The notes under the pieces: model-generated
Told to the model about the DNA's origin: nothing
The model's database searches: none
Seen by the model: only the letters and a program-made list of their open reading frames with translations
Translations under genes and position numbers: made by a program
Part shown: in pieces, positions 6,444-14,897 of the stretch
Layout: every line of letters starts with the position of its first letter
How positions within the stretch are numbered: the stretch's first letter is position 1
Source of the DNA: an uncultured Oxalobacteraceae bacterium
GTDB lineage: Bacteria > Pseudomonadota > Gammaproteobacteria > Burkholderiales > Burkholderiaceae
NCBI GenBank assembly: GCA_946479255.1
Contig: CAMLFK010000070.1
Coordinates: forward strand, 1-19,834
DNA: 19,834 bases
Direction: 5' to 3'

Positions 6444-6470
6444 CGCTTCAGTTTTACGCTGGAGGCTTAA

Positions 6471-7262
6471 TCAACCAAGGGGACGCTGGCGTGCCAGCTC
6501 CCCCAGGTAATCGAGGCCTTCAATAGCCCGGCTGCCATACCATGACATCATTTCCCCATCGACCAATGCGACCGGTTTGCCGATCTGGCATTCCAGCGCA
6601 TCCGCGTGTTCCTCACTGAAGCGGTAGGGTTCACTCGACAACAGTACGCCATCGATGCCCTCCAGCAGTTGCGGCGACCAGTCGAACACCGGGTAGCGCA
6701 CCTCACCCAGGTTCGGCACCGACCAGCCGATCTCGGCCATCATGCGGGCGATGTAAGTGTCGGCGGATACGCTCATCCACGGGTCTTGCCAGATGCAATA
6801 CAACACCCTGCGGGGCGGACCTTGAGGAATGGCGTACAGGCGTGCCCACGCTTCTTCAAAAGACGAGCTCAGCTGTACTGCGCGCTCACCGGCGCAGAAA
6901 ATCTCGCCCATCAACTGGAACAGCGCCAGATTGTCGCGCGGACCCAGTGGCTGCGTCACCACGACGTTGGGAACAAATTGCGCGAGTGCGTCGGCCACCG
7001 GCCGGGTGTTCTCGTCAATATTGAGGACGACGTGGGTCGGCGCCAGTTTCCGGATCTTGTCCAGGTTGACGTCCTTGGTGCCGCCGACCTTGGGGATGGC
7101 GGCGACCACGGCGCGTGGATGAATGCAAAAGCCGGTGCGCCCCACCAGCCGGCCAGCCAGTCCCAGGTCGCACAGCAATTCCGTGATCGAAGGCACCAGC
7201 GAGACTATGCGCGCATCCGGTGCGGGATGATGCGGCGTTCCAACGGCGTCGTGTATTGGCAT
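6471..7262 (-). CDS. BtuF-like cobalamin/metal-chelate binding protein, no signal peptide (263 aa)
   Basis: This is a helical-backbone metal receptor (periplasmic binding protein class III, cobalamin/siderophore type). It shows the typical N-terminal ARIVSLVPSITELLCDLGLAGRLVGRT, then GGTKDVNLDKIRKLAPTHVVLN and the second-lobe VLYCIWQDPWMSVSADTYIARMMAEIG. No secretion signal or lipobox precedes the first strand, so the protein is probably cytoplasmic or uses an unrecognised route. No ABC permease or ATPase is adjacent. ATG 7262 is favoured because the domain starts about 17 residues later. A GTG at 7301 would add 13 residues, and neither start has a clear ribosome binding site. It is divergent from the diguanylate cyclase gene. 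Confidence 0.8.
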   Translation of the reverse strand: MPIHDAVGTPHHPAPDARIVSLVPSITELLCDLGLAGRLVGRTGFCIHPRAVVAAIPKVGGTKDVNLDKIRKLAPTHVVLNIDENTRPVADALAQFVPNVVVTQPLGPRDNLALFQLMGEIFCAGERAVQLSSSFEEAWARLYAIPQGPPRRVLYCIWQDPWMSVSADTYIARMMAEIGWSVPNLGEVRYPVFDWSPQLLEGIDGVLLSSEPYRFSEEHADALECQIGKPVALVDGEMMSWYGSRAIEGLDYLGELARQRPLG

Positions 7263-7356
7263 GGAAATGTTCGGTAACAATGAAGCTTGCGCTGGGAACA
7301 CTGTTATGATGGTGTTGCCAACGCCAGAGCCGCGTTAGTCTTATAGAAAGTACATT

Positions 7357-8301
7357 GTGGAACAGATCGGCACTTTTGCCACGTCCGGCTACACCCTGCA
7401 CGACTTGCAGCTCTTCCATGACGCCGAGCGCGGCCTGGCAGCGCTGCTGGCCGCCTGCCCGGTCGTGCGCCTGGCGGACGGCATGCCGGTCGAAGACACG
7501 GTGCACGCGCGCCTGTACATCGTGCTGCGCGGCGTGCTCGAAGTGACCATGCCGGACGGCTCGGTCAGCAAGACCTTGCCGGGTGAAAGCGCGGGCGAAC
7601 AATCGGTGCTGGACGAAACGAGCAACCTGGCCGCCATGACGGCCAGTGGCGCCACCGAACTGCTGGTCATCAACGGCGAGCTGGTTTGGAAACTGATCGA
7701 CCAGTCCAACAGCCTGGCGCGTAACCTGCTGCGCCTGCTCTCATTTCGCGTGCGCGCGGCTAACGCGCTGCTGCGGCGGCGCCACAAGCTTGGCGAGTTC
7801 TACCGCCAGATGTCGATGAACGACGGCTTGACCGGGCTGTACAACCGCACCTGGCTGAGCGACATGCTGCCCAAGATGGTGGCATCGAGCCAGCGCACGG
7901 GCGCACCGCTTGCGCTGATCATGATAGACCTCGACCACTTCAAGAGGTTCAATGACACCCACGGTCACCTGGCCGGCGATGATGCCTTGCGCGCCGCAAC
8001 CGCCGTGATCGGTGCCGACCTGCGGCCATCGGACTTCGCGGTGCGTTACGGCGGGGAGGAAATGATGGTGCTGCTGCCGGAAACCCCGCAGGCGCTGGCC
8101 TTGCTGGTGGCCGAACGCCTGTGCAGCCGCATGCGCGGCGCCACCGTATTCGCCGACATGCGCCTGCCCCTGCCGCATGTGACCGCTTCATTCGGCGTCG
8201 CCGTGCTGGTTGAAGGCATGAACGACACCGGCCTCATCGCCGCGGCCGATGCCGCGCTGTACCGCGCCAAGGAAGCCGGACGCGACCGGGTTGCCGTGTA
8301 A
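7357..8301 (+). CDS. diguanylate cyclase with N-terminal cyclic-nucleotide-binding-like domain (314 aa)
   Basis: The start is GTG 7357 with GAAAG at 7346-7350. Residues about 10-115 look like a CRP-type cNMP-binding beta-roll (LYIVLRGVLEVTMPDGS, PGESAGEQSVLDET). A helical linker and a GGDEF domain follow from about residue 150 to the end. The metal-site Asp lies in MIDLDHFKRFND (D191), and the signature is GGEEM at 232-236 (Met replaces the usual Phe). An inhibitory I-site RxxD (R223-D226) sits exactly 5 residues before the signature, so c-di-GMP feedback inhibition is predicted. No membrane segment is present. It should make c-di-GMP in response to a ligand or protein partner of the N-terminal domain; the ligand is unknown. 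Confidence 0.9.
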   Translation: MEQIGTFATSGYTLHDLQLFHDAERGLAALLAACPVVRLADGMPVEDTVHARLYIVLRGVLEVTMPDGSVSKTLPGESAGEQSVLDETSNLAAMTASGATELLVINGELVWKLIDQSNSLARNLLRLLSFRVRAANALLRRRHKLGEFYRQMSMNDGLTGLYNRTWLSDMLPKMVASSQRTGAPLALIMIDLDHFKRFNDTHGHLAGDDALRAATAVIGADLRPSDFAVRYGGEEMMVLLPETPQALALLVAERLCSRMRGATVFADMRLPLPHVTASFGVAVLVEGMNDTGLIAAADAALYRAKEAGRDRVAV

Positions 8302-8380
8302 GGAGTATACCCAGTGTGCTCCACTGCTCAATCCGTTCAGCTTGTGACTACAGCGCGCAAGTGTGTACCATAGCGTTCCA

Positions 8381-8395
8381 CGGGTTCTGAACCCG
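8381..8395. promoter_or_regulatory. perfect 15-bp palindrome upstream of sbcB, possible operator
   Basis: CGGGTTCTGAACCCG has perfect 7-bp arms around a central T. It ends 17 bp before the sbcB start codon. A weak -10-like TCTACT (8399-8404) follows it directly, and sbcB has no visible ribosome binding site, so transcription may start close to the ATG with this palindrome between the promoter elements. It does not match the CTGT-N8-ACAG LexA box of gamma- and betaproteobacteria. Function is inferred from position only. Confidence 0.35.
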
Positions 8396-8412
8396 GCGTC
8401 TACTCTGGCACC

Positions 8413-9861
8413 ATGACTACCCATACCTTTCTCTGGCACGATTACGAAACCTTCGGGGCGCAGCCGCGCCGCGACCGTCCCGCCCAGTTCGCGGCGATCC
8501 GCACCGATGCCGCCCTGAACGAAATCGGCGACCCGATCATGCTGTACTGCCAGCCGGCGCCGGACTTCCTGCCCGATCCCCAGTCCTGCCTCATTACCGG
8601 CATCACGCCGCAGCAATGCCTGGAATGGGGCGTGCCCGAACATCGTTTCGCCGCCACCATCGAGCAAGCTTTCAGCCAGCCCGGCACCATCGGCGTTGGC
8701 TACAACACCATCCGCTTCGACGACGAGGTCACACGCTTCCTGTTCTGGCGCAACCTGATCGATCCGTATGCGCGCGAGTGGCAAAACAACTGCGGCCGCT
8801 GGGACTTGCTCGACGTTGTCCGCATGACCTATGCGCTGCGCCCGGACGGCATCAACTGGCCGACACGCGAAGACGGCAAGCCTTCCTTCAAACTGGAAGA
8901 ACTGGCCAAAGCCAATGGCCTCCTGCATGAATCGGCCCACGATGCGCTGTCGGACGTGCGCGCCACCATCGCGCTGGCGCGCCTGATCCGCTCCAAGCAG
9001 CCGCGCCTGTTCGACTTTTGCCTCGGCCTGCACAAGAAAGACAAGGTGGCGGCGGAGATGGGCTTGCACCTGGAAGCGTCGGTACGCCAGCCTTTCCTGC
9101 ACGTGTCCGGCATGTTCCCGGCCGAGCGCGGCTGCATCGGCCTGGTTTGGCCGATCGGCACTCACCCGACCAACAAGAACGAAATCCTGGTGTGGGATTG
9201 CAGCGCCGATCCGGGCGAGCTGTTCGAGCTGGACGTGGAAACCATCCGCCTGCGCATGTTCACCCGCAGCGCCGATTTGCCGGAAGGCGTGACCCGCCTG
9301 CCGATCAAAAGCATCCACATGAACAAATCGCCGATGCTGGTGTCCAACCTGAAGACCTTGTCTGCCGACATGGCCACGCGCTGGGGCATCGACATTGCCC
9401 AGGGTATGCTGCACGCCCAGGCGGCGGCGCAGGGTCCCGACATGCGCGCCATCTGGGAGCAGGTCTACCAGCGCCCTGCGGCCACCGAGGAAACTGATGT
9501 CGACGAAGACCTGTATGGCGGCTTCATCGGCAACAACGACAAGCGCAAGCTGGAAACCTTGCGCGCCGAGTCGCCTGAGCGGCTGGCCGCCGCTCGTCCA
9601 TCGTTTGAGGACGAGCGTCTGAGCGAACTGCTGTTCCGCTATCGCGCCCGCAACTTCCCGGCCTCACTGAGCGCGGAAGAAGCGGCGCGCTGGGAGCAGC
9701 ACCGCGCCGCGCGCCTGTTCGATGGCGAAGGCCGGGCCCGCACCATCGAACAGCTGTTCGGTGAAATCGACTTGCTGTCCGAAGAAGCCGACGAGCGTGC
9801 CGAGGAAATCCTGGGTGCGCTGTACGACTACGCCGAGCAGATCGCGCCCAGCAGGCAGTGA
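8413..9861 (+). CDS. sbcB: exodeoxyribonuclease I (482 aa)
   Basis: This 3'-to-5' single-strand-specific DNA exonuclease acts in mismatch repair and recombination. The DEDDh active site is complete: D10 and E12 in WHDYETFG, D103 in NTIRFDDE, and H176 and D181 in HDALSDVRAT. The spacing matches E. coli ExoI (D15, E17, D108, H181, D186) with a constant offset of five. Family signatures QPRRDRPAQFAAIRTD and YNTIRFDDEVTRFLFWRNLIDPY are also present. The length (482 aa) is normal. No Shine-Dalgarno sequence is visible before ATG 8413; a palindrome lies just upstream. It forms its own unit between the diguanylate cyclase and a 344-nt gene-free region. Confidence 0.95.
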   Translation: MTTHTFLWHDYETFGAQPRRDRPAQFAAIRTDAALNEIGDPIMLYCQPAPDFLPDPQSCLITGITPQQCLEWGVPEHRFAATIEQAFSQPGTIGVGYNTIRFDDEVTRFLFWRNLIDPYAREWQNNCGRWDLLDVVRMTYALRPDGINWPTREDGKPSFKLEELAKANGLLHESAHDALSDVRATIALARLIRSKQPRLFDFCLGLHKKDKVAAEMGLHLEASVRQPFLHVSGMFPAERGCIGLVWPIGTHPTNKNEILVWDCSADPGELFELDVETIRLRMFTRSADLPEGVTRLPIKSIHMNKSPMLVSNLKTLSADMATRWGIDIAQGMLHAQAAAQGPDMRAIWEQVYQRPAATEETDVDEDLYGGFIGNNDKRKLETLRAESPERLAAARPSFEDERLSELLFRYRARNFPASLSAEEAARWEQHRAARLFDGEGRARTIEQLFGEIDLLSEEADERAEEILGALYDYAEQIAPSRQ

Positions 9862-10205
9862 GCCGGAATTGAGAGCGCCTCGTAAGACCTCCCTGCTTGC
9901 TGCGAGACCAACAGGACCTTTGCCTGAGCTTGTCCGCTATCGGCAGGATACCGCTTCGACGGAAAAAGATTTGTACGACTAAAAATTCGGTGATGTCCAT
10001 TCTCGGCGTCCGCTATGTGTTGCCTAGAACGATTTGAACGCCGTGAGTGCGTACAGGCGCGAACTTCAGAACGTTGATGAGATTCGCCTGCTCAACCTGA
10101 GTTGCGATGCCGAAAACGGCATACAGATTCTCATTTTTGTGATTGGATGCGTGAAGGCAAGGGGAATACCATCGTATTCCCCGCCATTCGCATTGGATAA
10201 CAATA
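9862..10205. other. 344-nt gene-free region between sbcB and the GH39 gene
   Basis: No convincing gene is present. Small open frames here have no ribosome binding sites. A perfect 6-bp hairpin with an AAAA loop (ATGCCG / CGGCAT, 10107-10122) is followed 11 nt later by TTTTT (10134-10138), which makes a poor terminator. A stronger inverted repeat lies at 10161-10182, just before the GH39 gene. The base composition is more mixed than in the adjoining genes. The rest shows nothing recognisable. Confidence 0.6.
10161..10182. promoter_or_regulatory. perfect 9-4-9 inverted repeat upstream of the GH39 gene, likely operator
   Basis: GGGGAATAC (10161-10169) and GTATTCCCC (10174-10182) are perfect inverted copies around CATC. 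The site ends 23 nt before the GH39 start codon. Size and symmetry suit a dimeric repressor such as a LacI- or GntR-type sugar regulator, or an mRNA leader hairpin covering the start region. A weak promoter reading (TTGGAT at 10143, 18 bp, TACCAT) would place it over the -10. The regulator is not encoded nearby. Confidence 0.45.
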
Positions 10206-11891
10206 ATGAAGAGACTTCTGACCGCCCTGTGCCTCGCCGCCAGCGCGCCGCTCGGCACGGCCGCGCCCGCCACGCCCTCCCCCGCACCCGTCAAGCTGAA
10301 CATCGATACCCGCCAGGTAGTCGGACCGATGACCCCGGTCTGGGCCTGGTTCGGCTACGACGAGCCCAATTACACCACCGCCCCCAACGGCAAGAAGCTG
10401 CTGAGCGACATCGCCGCCGCCAGCCCGGTGCCGGTCTACGTGCGGGCGCACAACCTGATGACCTCGGGTGACGGCAGCTATGCGCTCAAATGGGGCTCGA
10501 CCGGCATGTACAGCGAAGACAAGGACGGCAAGCCCATCTATAACTGGACCATCGTCGACCAGATCTTCGACACTTATATACAGCGCGGCATGAAGCCGCT
10601 GGCGCAGATCGGCTTCATGCCCGAGGCGCTGTCGCAAAAGCCCCAGCCTTACCAGCACAAATGGAAGCCGGGCGTGCGCTACGAGGAAATCATGACTGGG
10701 TGGGCCACGCCGCCCAAGGACTACGACAAGTGGGCCGAGCTGATCTACCAGTGGGTACGCCACTGCGTCGACCGCTACGGCCAGGCCGAGGTGGAAAGCT
10801 GGTACTGGGAAGTGTGGAATGAGCCGGACGGCCACTACCTGATCGCGCCGGACGTCAAGCGCGAATACTTCAAGATGTACGACTACGCGGCCGACGCCGT
10901 CAAGCGGGCACTGCCGACCGCGCGCATGGGTGGGCCGCACACGGCCGGGGCCGGCGCCTTCATGGACGAATTCCTCCAGCACGTGCTGCGCGGCACCAAC
11001 TACAAGACCGGCAAGTCGGGCTCGCCGCTGGACTTCGTGAGCTACCATGCCAAGGGCTCGCCCAAGGTGTTCAATGGCGTGGTGCAGATGGGCATGAACA
11101 CCCATTTCCGCAACCTCGACCGGGGCTTCGCGCTGGTGGCCAAGTTTCCTGAACTGAAGGGCATTCCGGTCATCATCGGCGAATCGGACCCCGAAGGCTG
11201 CGCCGCCTGCGGCATGCAGACCAACCCGGAAAACGCCTACCGCAACGGCACCTTGTATGCCAGCTACACGGCGGCCTCCGTCTCGCGCCTGTTCGACTTG
11301 GCCAAGCGCCACGATGCTAAGCTGATCGGCGCGGTCAACTGGTCCTTCGAGTTCGAAGACCAGCCATGGTTCGCCGGCTTTCGCGACCTGGCCACCAACG
11401 GCGTCAACAAGCCGGTGTTGAATGTATTCCGCATGTTCGGCAAGATGCGCGGCGAGCGCGTGGCGGTCAGTGGCGACCTGGCCTACGACACGGCCAAGAT
11501 CCAGGCCGAAGGCGTGCGCGGCGCGCGTACCGACATCAATGCACTGGCCAGCAAGGACGAGCGTTCGGTGGCGGTGATGGTCTGGAACTACCACGATGAC
11601 GACATCATCGATGCCGGCTCGCCGGTGGAAGTGAAGGTCGATGGCCTGCGCGGCAAACAGGTGACCATGCGCCATTACCGGATCGACCAGGAGCACAGCA
11701 ATTCGTATGCCGAGTGGAAGCGCATGGGTTCCCCGGCACAACCGAGCGCGGCCCAAATCGCCAGGCTGCAAAAAGTGAGCGAACTGGCCGAGGTAGGTCC
11801 GCCGCGCAAGCTTTCTGTGCGTGAAGGAAGTGCGATAATCAAGATGCAACTGCCGCGTCAGGCGGTGTCGCTCGTCACCCTCACCTATTGA
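10206..11891 (+). CDS. secreted GH39-like glycoside hydrolase (561 aa)
   Basis: A signal peptide (about residues 1-20, MKRLLTALCLAASAPLGTAA) is followed by a Pro/Ala-rich junction and a (beta/alpha)8 glycosidase domain. The catalytic acid/base E206 lies in WYWEVWNEPDG, and the probable nucleophile E326 lies in PVIIGESDPEG. This is the clan GH-A / GH39 pattern seen in beta-xylosidases and related enzymes. A C-terminal beta-sandwich (about 440-561) follows, containing VAVMVWNYHDDD and VTMRHYRIDQEHSNSYAEWKRMGSP, which is typical of GH39. It should release sugar units in the periplasm or outside; substrate specificity is not readable. The start is supported by GGATAA about 8 nt upstream. The cytochrome/sorbosone dehydrogenase gene follows 16 nt later, suggesting co-expression. 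Confidence 0.85.
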   Translation: MKRLLTALCLAASAPLGTAAPATPSPAPVKLNIDTRQVVGPMTPVWAWFGYDEPNYTTAPNGKKLLSDIAAASPVPVYVRAHNLMTSGDGSYALKWGSTGMYSEDKDGKPIYNWTIVDQIFDTYIQRGMKPLAQIGFMPEALSQKPQPYQHKWKPGVRYEEIMTGWATPPKDYDKWAELIYQWVRHCVDRYGQAEVESWYWEVWNEPDGHYLIAPDVKREYFKMYDYAADAVKRALPTARMGGPHTAGAGAFMDEFLQHVLRGTNYKTGKSGSPLDFVSYHAKGSPKVFNGVVQMGMNTHFRNLDRGFALVAKFPELKGIPVIIGESDPEGCAACGMQTNPENAYRNGTLYASYTAASVSRLFDLAKRHDAKLIGAVNWSFEFEDQPWFAGFRDLATNGVNKPVLNVFRMFGKMRGERVAVSGDLAYDTAKIQAEGVRGARTDINALASKDERSVAVMVWNYHDDDIIDAGSPVEVKVDGLRGKQVTMRHYRIDQEHSNSYAEWKRMGSPAQPSAAQIARLQKVSELAEVGPPRKLSVREGSAIIKMQLPRQAVSLVTLTY

Positions 11892-11907
11892 TTATTTTAA
11901 CAACTAC

Positions 11908-13296
11908 ATGAATCGACTTTTTACGCTGCTGTCATTGACAGCCAGCTTGGCGGCGCCAACCGCCTTTGCCGCCGATGGCGCCGCCCTGTACCAGCAGAAC
12001 TGCGCGGCCTGCCACGGCGCCCAGCGCCAGGGTGCCTCCGGCCCCAGCCTGGCCGATGCCAAATGGGACAAGGTGCAGCCGAACAAGGCGGCCTTGATCA
12101 AGCTGATCAACAACGGCATCCAGGGCACTGCCATGCCGGGCTGGAAAGATACTCTAGACGCCGGCAAGATTGCCGCCATCGCCGACTACCTGGTCAAGCC
12201 CGGCAAGCCGGCTGCGGCGGCTGCCCCGGCCGCCGGTGCCTTCCCTGAGCTGGCCAACTTCGTGCTGCCGGTCGGCTTCTCGATTTCGGTCTTGACCGAC
12301 AAGGTGCCGGCCGCGCGCGCCATCGCGGTGTCGCCCTCGGGCGTGATCTTCGTCGGCTCGCGCGAAGCCGGCAACGTCTATGCCGTGGCCAGCAGCAAGG
12401 GCGACTATGTGTACGACAAGGTGGTGACCATCGCCAAGGGCTTGAATGCACCAATCGGCGCCACTTTCCTCAACGGTTCGCTGTACGTGGCGGAGATGTC
12501 GCGCGTGATCCGCTTCGATAATATCGAGAAGACCTTCGACCAGTCGCCCAAGTATGTGGTGGTGAAGGACGATCTGCCGCGCGACAAGTGGCACGGCGAA
12601 AAGATCATCAAGGCCGGTCCTGACGGCAAGCTGTACATTCCCGTCGGCGCGCCCTGCAATGTCTGCAACAAGGAAGACGAGATCTACTCCAAGATTCACC
12701 GCATGAATCCGGATGGTTCGCAATTCGAGGAATTCGCGCGCGGGATCCGCAACACGGTCGGCTTCGCCTGGCATCCGACCACCCGTCATTTATGGTTCAC
12801 CGACAATGGCCGCGACATGCTGGGCGATAACCTGCCATCCGACAAGCTGCATGTGGCTCCCAGGCCAGGCATGCACTTCGGCTTTCCGTACTGCGGCGGT
12901 GGCGTGGTGGCGGATCCGGAATTCGCGGCTGGCCGCAAGTGTTCCGAGTTTGTGCCGCCGATGGTCAAGCTGGGACCGCACATGGGTTCGCTGGGCTTGC
13001 AGTTCAATACCGGCAGCATGTTCCCGGAGCAGTACAAGAACCAGTTGTTCGTCGCCTTGCACGGCTCATGGAACCGGAGCCAAAAAATCGGCTACCGGGT
13101 TGAACTGATCACCCTGGTCGACAGCGAAGTGGCCAGCGACACCGTCTTCATCGACGGCTTCGTGCAGAACGGCAAGGTGATCAGCCGTCCGGTCGATGTG
13201 GCATTCCTGGCGGACGGTTCGATGGCGGTGTCGGACGACTTCGGCGGGCGCCTGTATCGCGTGACTTACAGTGCGCCCAAGAAAGCCAAAGAGTAA
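11908..13296 (+). CDS. periplasmic cytochrome c / PQQ-type sorbosone dehydrogenase fusion (462 aa)
   Basis: A signal peptide (about 1-21, cut after AFA) precedes a class I cytochrome c domain. The heme site is C32-A-A-C35-H36, and M76 in GTAMPGWKD is the likely sixth ligand. A Pro/Ala linker (about 96-110) leads to a six-bladed propeller of the L-sorbosone / soluble glucose dehydrogenase type, with family marks YIPVGAPCNVCNKEDEIYSKIHRMNPDG, FARGIRNTVGFAWHP and LFVALHGSWNRS. The propeller should oxidise a sugar or aldose with PQQ and hand electrons to the attached heme. It follows the GH39 gene by 16 nt with no ribosome binding site of its own, so coupled expression is likely. It is convergent with pyrF, with a 6-nt gap. 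Confidence 0.87.
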   Translation: MNRLFTLLSLTASLAAPTAFAADGAALYQQNCAACHGAQRQGASGPSLADAKWDKVQPNKAALIKLINNGIQGTAMPGWKDTLDAGKIAAIADYLVKPGKPAAAAAPAAGAFPELANFVLPVGFSISVLTDKVPAARAIAVSPSGVIFVGSREAGNVYAVASSKGDYVYDKVVTIAKGLNAPIGATFLNGSLYVAEMSRVIRFDNIEKTFDQSPKYVVVKDDLPRDKWHGEKIIKAGPDGKLYIPVGAPCNVCNKEDEIYSKIHRMNPDGSQFEEFARGIRNTVGFAWHPTTRHLWFTDNGRDMLGDNLPSDKLHVAPRPGMHFGFPYCGGGVVADPEFAAGRKCSEFVPPMVKLGPHMGSLGLQFNTGSMFPEQYKNQLFVALHGSWNRSQKIGYRVELITLVDSEVASDTVFIDGFVQNGKVISRPVDVAFLADGSMAVSDDFGGRLYRVTYSAPKKAKE

Positions 13297-13302
13297 AAGC
13301 TG

Positions 13303-14127
13303 TTAAAGCCCGCGATGCAGATTGATCGCGTCGCGGGTTTCCAGCGCCACGCGGCGCGCAGCGGCAATGAAATTTTCATCTTGTTGCGGCGTCGCGTACA
13401 AAATCGCGCGCGAAGAATTGATCATCATGCCTGCGCCGGCACTGGTACGGCCCGCCGTCACGGTCGCCGCCACGTCGCCACCCTGGGCACCCACGCCTGG
13501 CACCAGCAGCGGCATATCGCCCACGATTGCCCTCACCTGCGCCAGTTCTTCCGGGAAGGTGGCGCCCACCACCAGGGCGCACTGGCCGTTGCGGTTCCAC
13601 TTCTCGGCCACCAGCCGCGCCACATGCTGGTACAGCGGCTTGCCGTCGACATTCATGAATTGCAGGTCGGAGCCGCCTGGATTGGAGGTGCGGCACAGGA
13701 TGATCACGCCGCGCTCTTCCCATTCCATATACGGCTCGACCGAGTCCGACCCCATGTAGGGATTGACGGTAACGGCATCGGCGCCGTAGCGCTCGAAGGC
13801 TTCGCGCGCATATTGGGTGGCGGTGGCGCCGATGTCGCCGCGCTTGGCGTCGAGGATCAGCGGGATGTGCGGGTAGTTGGCGCGCAGGTAGGCGCAAATC
13901 TGTTCCAGCTGGCGTTCGGCGCCGAGCGCGGCAAAGTAGGCAATCTGCGGCTTGAAGCTGCACGCCAGGTCGGCGGTGGCATCGATGATTTCTTTACAGA
14001 ACGCGAAAATCCCGTCCGGCTTGAGCTTGTAAGCGTCGGGAAAACGCGCCACGTCGGGATCGAGGCCCACGCACAGCAAGGAGTTGTTGGTGGTCCAGGC
14101 AGCAGAGAGCTTTTCGATGAATTTCAC
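13303..14127 (-). CDS. pyrF: orotidine 5'-phosphate decarboxylase, class 2 (274 aa)
   Basis: This enzyme carries out the last step of UMP synthesis, OMP to UMP and CO2. The catalytic segment [13 protein letters not shown] carries D93, K95 and D98. The N-terminal [14 protein letters not shown], the middle [13 protein letters not shown] and the phosphate-binding [16 protein letters not shown] segment match the longer class 2 enzymes rather than E. coli PyrF. The protein is cytosolic and of normal length. ATG 14127 begins the conserved [11 protein letters not shown] sequence; the ribosome site is weak (GAGACC). TACAAT (14165 to 14160, minus strand) is a good -10, but no clear -35 sits at standard distance. 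It is divergent from lemA. Confidence 0.94.
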   Translation of the reverse strand: MKFIEKLSAAWTTNNSLLCVGLDPDVARFPDAYKLKPDGIFAFCKEIIDATADLACSFKPQIAYFAALGAERQLEQICAYLRANYPHIPLILDAKRGDIGATATQYAREAFERYGADAVTVNPYMGSDSVEPYMEWEERGVIILCRTSNPGGSDLQFMNVDGKPLYQHVARLVAEKWNRNGQCALVVGATFPEELAQVRAIVGDMPLLVPGVGAQGGDVAATVTAGRTSAGAGMMINSSRAILYATPQQDENFIAAARRVALETRDAINLHRGL

Positions 14128-14273
14128 GGCGGGGTCTCAGGTTGAGTTGCAAACCCGCCATTGTACCAAAGGCCCCATGGCTGCTACGGCAAGGGCGCAC
14201 GTTTGCGTGGGCGTTGCTCAGGCATTTCGGGTATATTTTTGACCATTCGACAACTCGCAATGGATGAACCATC

Positions 14274-14894
14274 ATGACACTTACCAGTTTCTCGGCCTCG
14301 GCCCGCTTGGCCGTGGCACTGGTGCTCGCCACTTTGCTGTCCAGCTTGTTGTCCGGTTGCGGTTACAACCAGTTCCAGGTCAAGGATGAGGCAACCAAGG
14401 CGGCGTGGAGCGAAGTCGTCAACCAGTACCAGCGCCGGGCCGACCTGATCCCCAATCTGGTCAACACCGTCAAGGGCTATGCCTCGCACGAACGCGAGAC
14501 GCTCGAATCGGTCACGCGCGCGCGCGCCGCGGCCACAAGTTTCCAGATCACGCCCGAAGTGCTGAACAATCCAGAAGCCTTCGCCAAATTCCAGCAAGTG
14601 CAGGGCGAATTGTCCGGTGCCCTGTCGCGCCTGATGGTCGTGGCTGAAAAATATCCCGAGCTAAAGGCCGATGCCAGTTTCCGCGACTTGCAGTCGCAGC
14701 TGGAAGGCACCGAGAACCGCATCACGGTGGCACGCCAACGTTACATCGCCAGCGTTCAGGAGTACAACGTGCAGGTGCGCAGCTTCCCGACCAACCTGAC
14801 GGCAATGATCTTCGGCTATTCCAGCAAACCATCGTTCACCGTCGAAAACGAAAAAGCCATCTCAACCGCCCCTACCGTGAATTTCGGTAAATAA
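14274..14894 (+). CDS. lemA: LemA family lipoprotein (206 aa)
   Basis: A hydrophobic N-terminus ends in a lipobox (LLSGC, C29), predicting an envelope-anchored lipoprotein. The LemA core follows: GYNQFQVKDEATKAAWSEVVNQYQRRADLIPNLVNTVKGYASHERETLESVTRARAAA. The C-terminal helix QRYIASVQEYNVQVRSFPTNLTAMIFGYS is a LemA hallmark. The family has a four-helix bundle of uncertain role, usually next to TPM-domain proteins, as here. No strong ribosome binding site is seen. It is the first gene of a three-gene operon, with the TPM protein starting 3 nt after its stop. Confidence 0.93.
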   Translation: MTLTSFSASARLAVALVLATLLSSLLSGCGYNQFQVKDEATKAAWSEVVNQYQRRADLIPNLVNTVKGYASHERETLESVTRARAAATSFQITPEVLNNPEAFAKFQQVQGELSGALSRLMVVAEKYPELKADASFRDLQSQLEGTENRITVARQRYIASVQEYNVQVRSFPTNLTAMIFGYSSKPSFTVENEKAISTAPTVNFGK

Positions 14895-14897
14895 TCG

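Noticed and set aside
8188..9414. 408-residue minus-strand open frame
   Set aside because: It is antisense to sbcB, which has a complete DEDDh site; the composition is His/Arg/Gly-rich shadow sequence without motifs.
10107..10138. Terminator with stem ATGCCG/CGGCAT and TTTTT
   Set aside because: The stem is only 6 bp and the T-run is 11 nt away, too far for an intrinsic terminator.
10193..10205. lac-operator-like GGATAACAAT before the GH39 gene
   Set aside because: It is a short half-site match with no symmetric partner; the 9-4-9 palindrome nearby is a better operator candidate.
10131..11849. 572-residue minus-strand open frame
   Set aside because: It is fully antisense to the GH39 gene, whose signal peptide and catalytic motifs are intact. 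Long antisense frames are expected in GC-rich genes.
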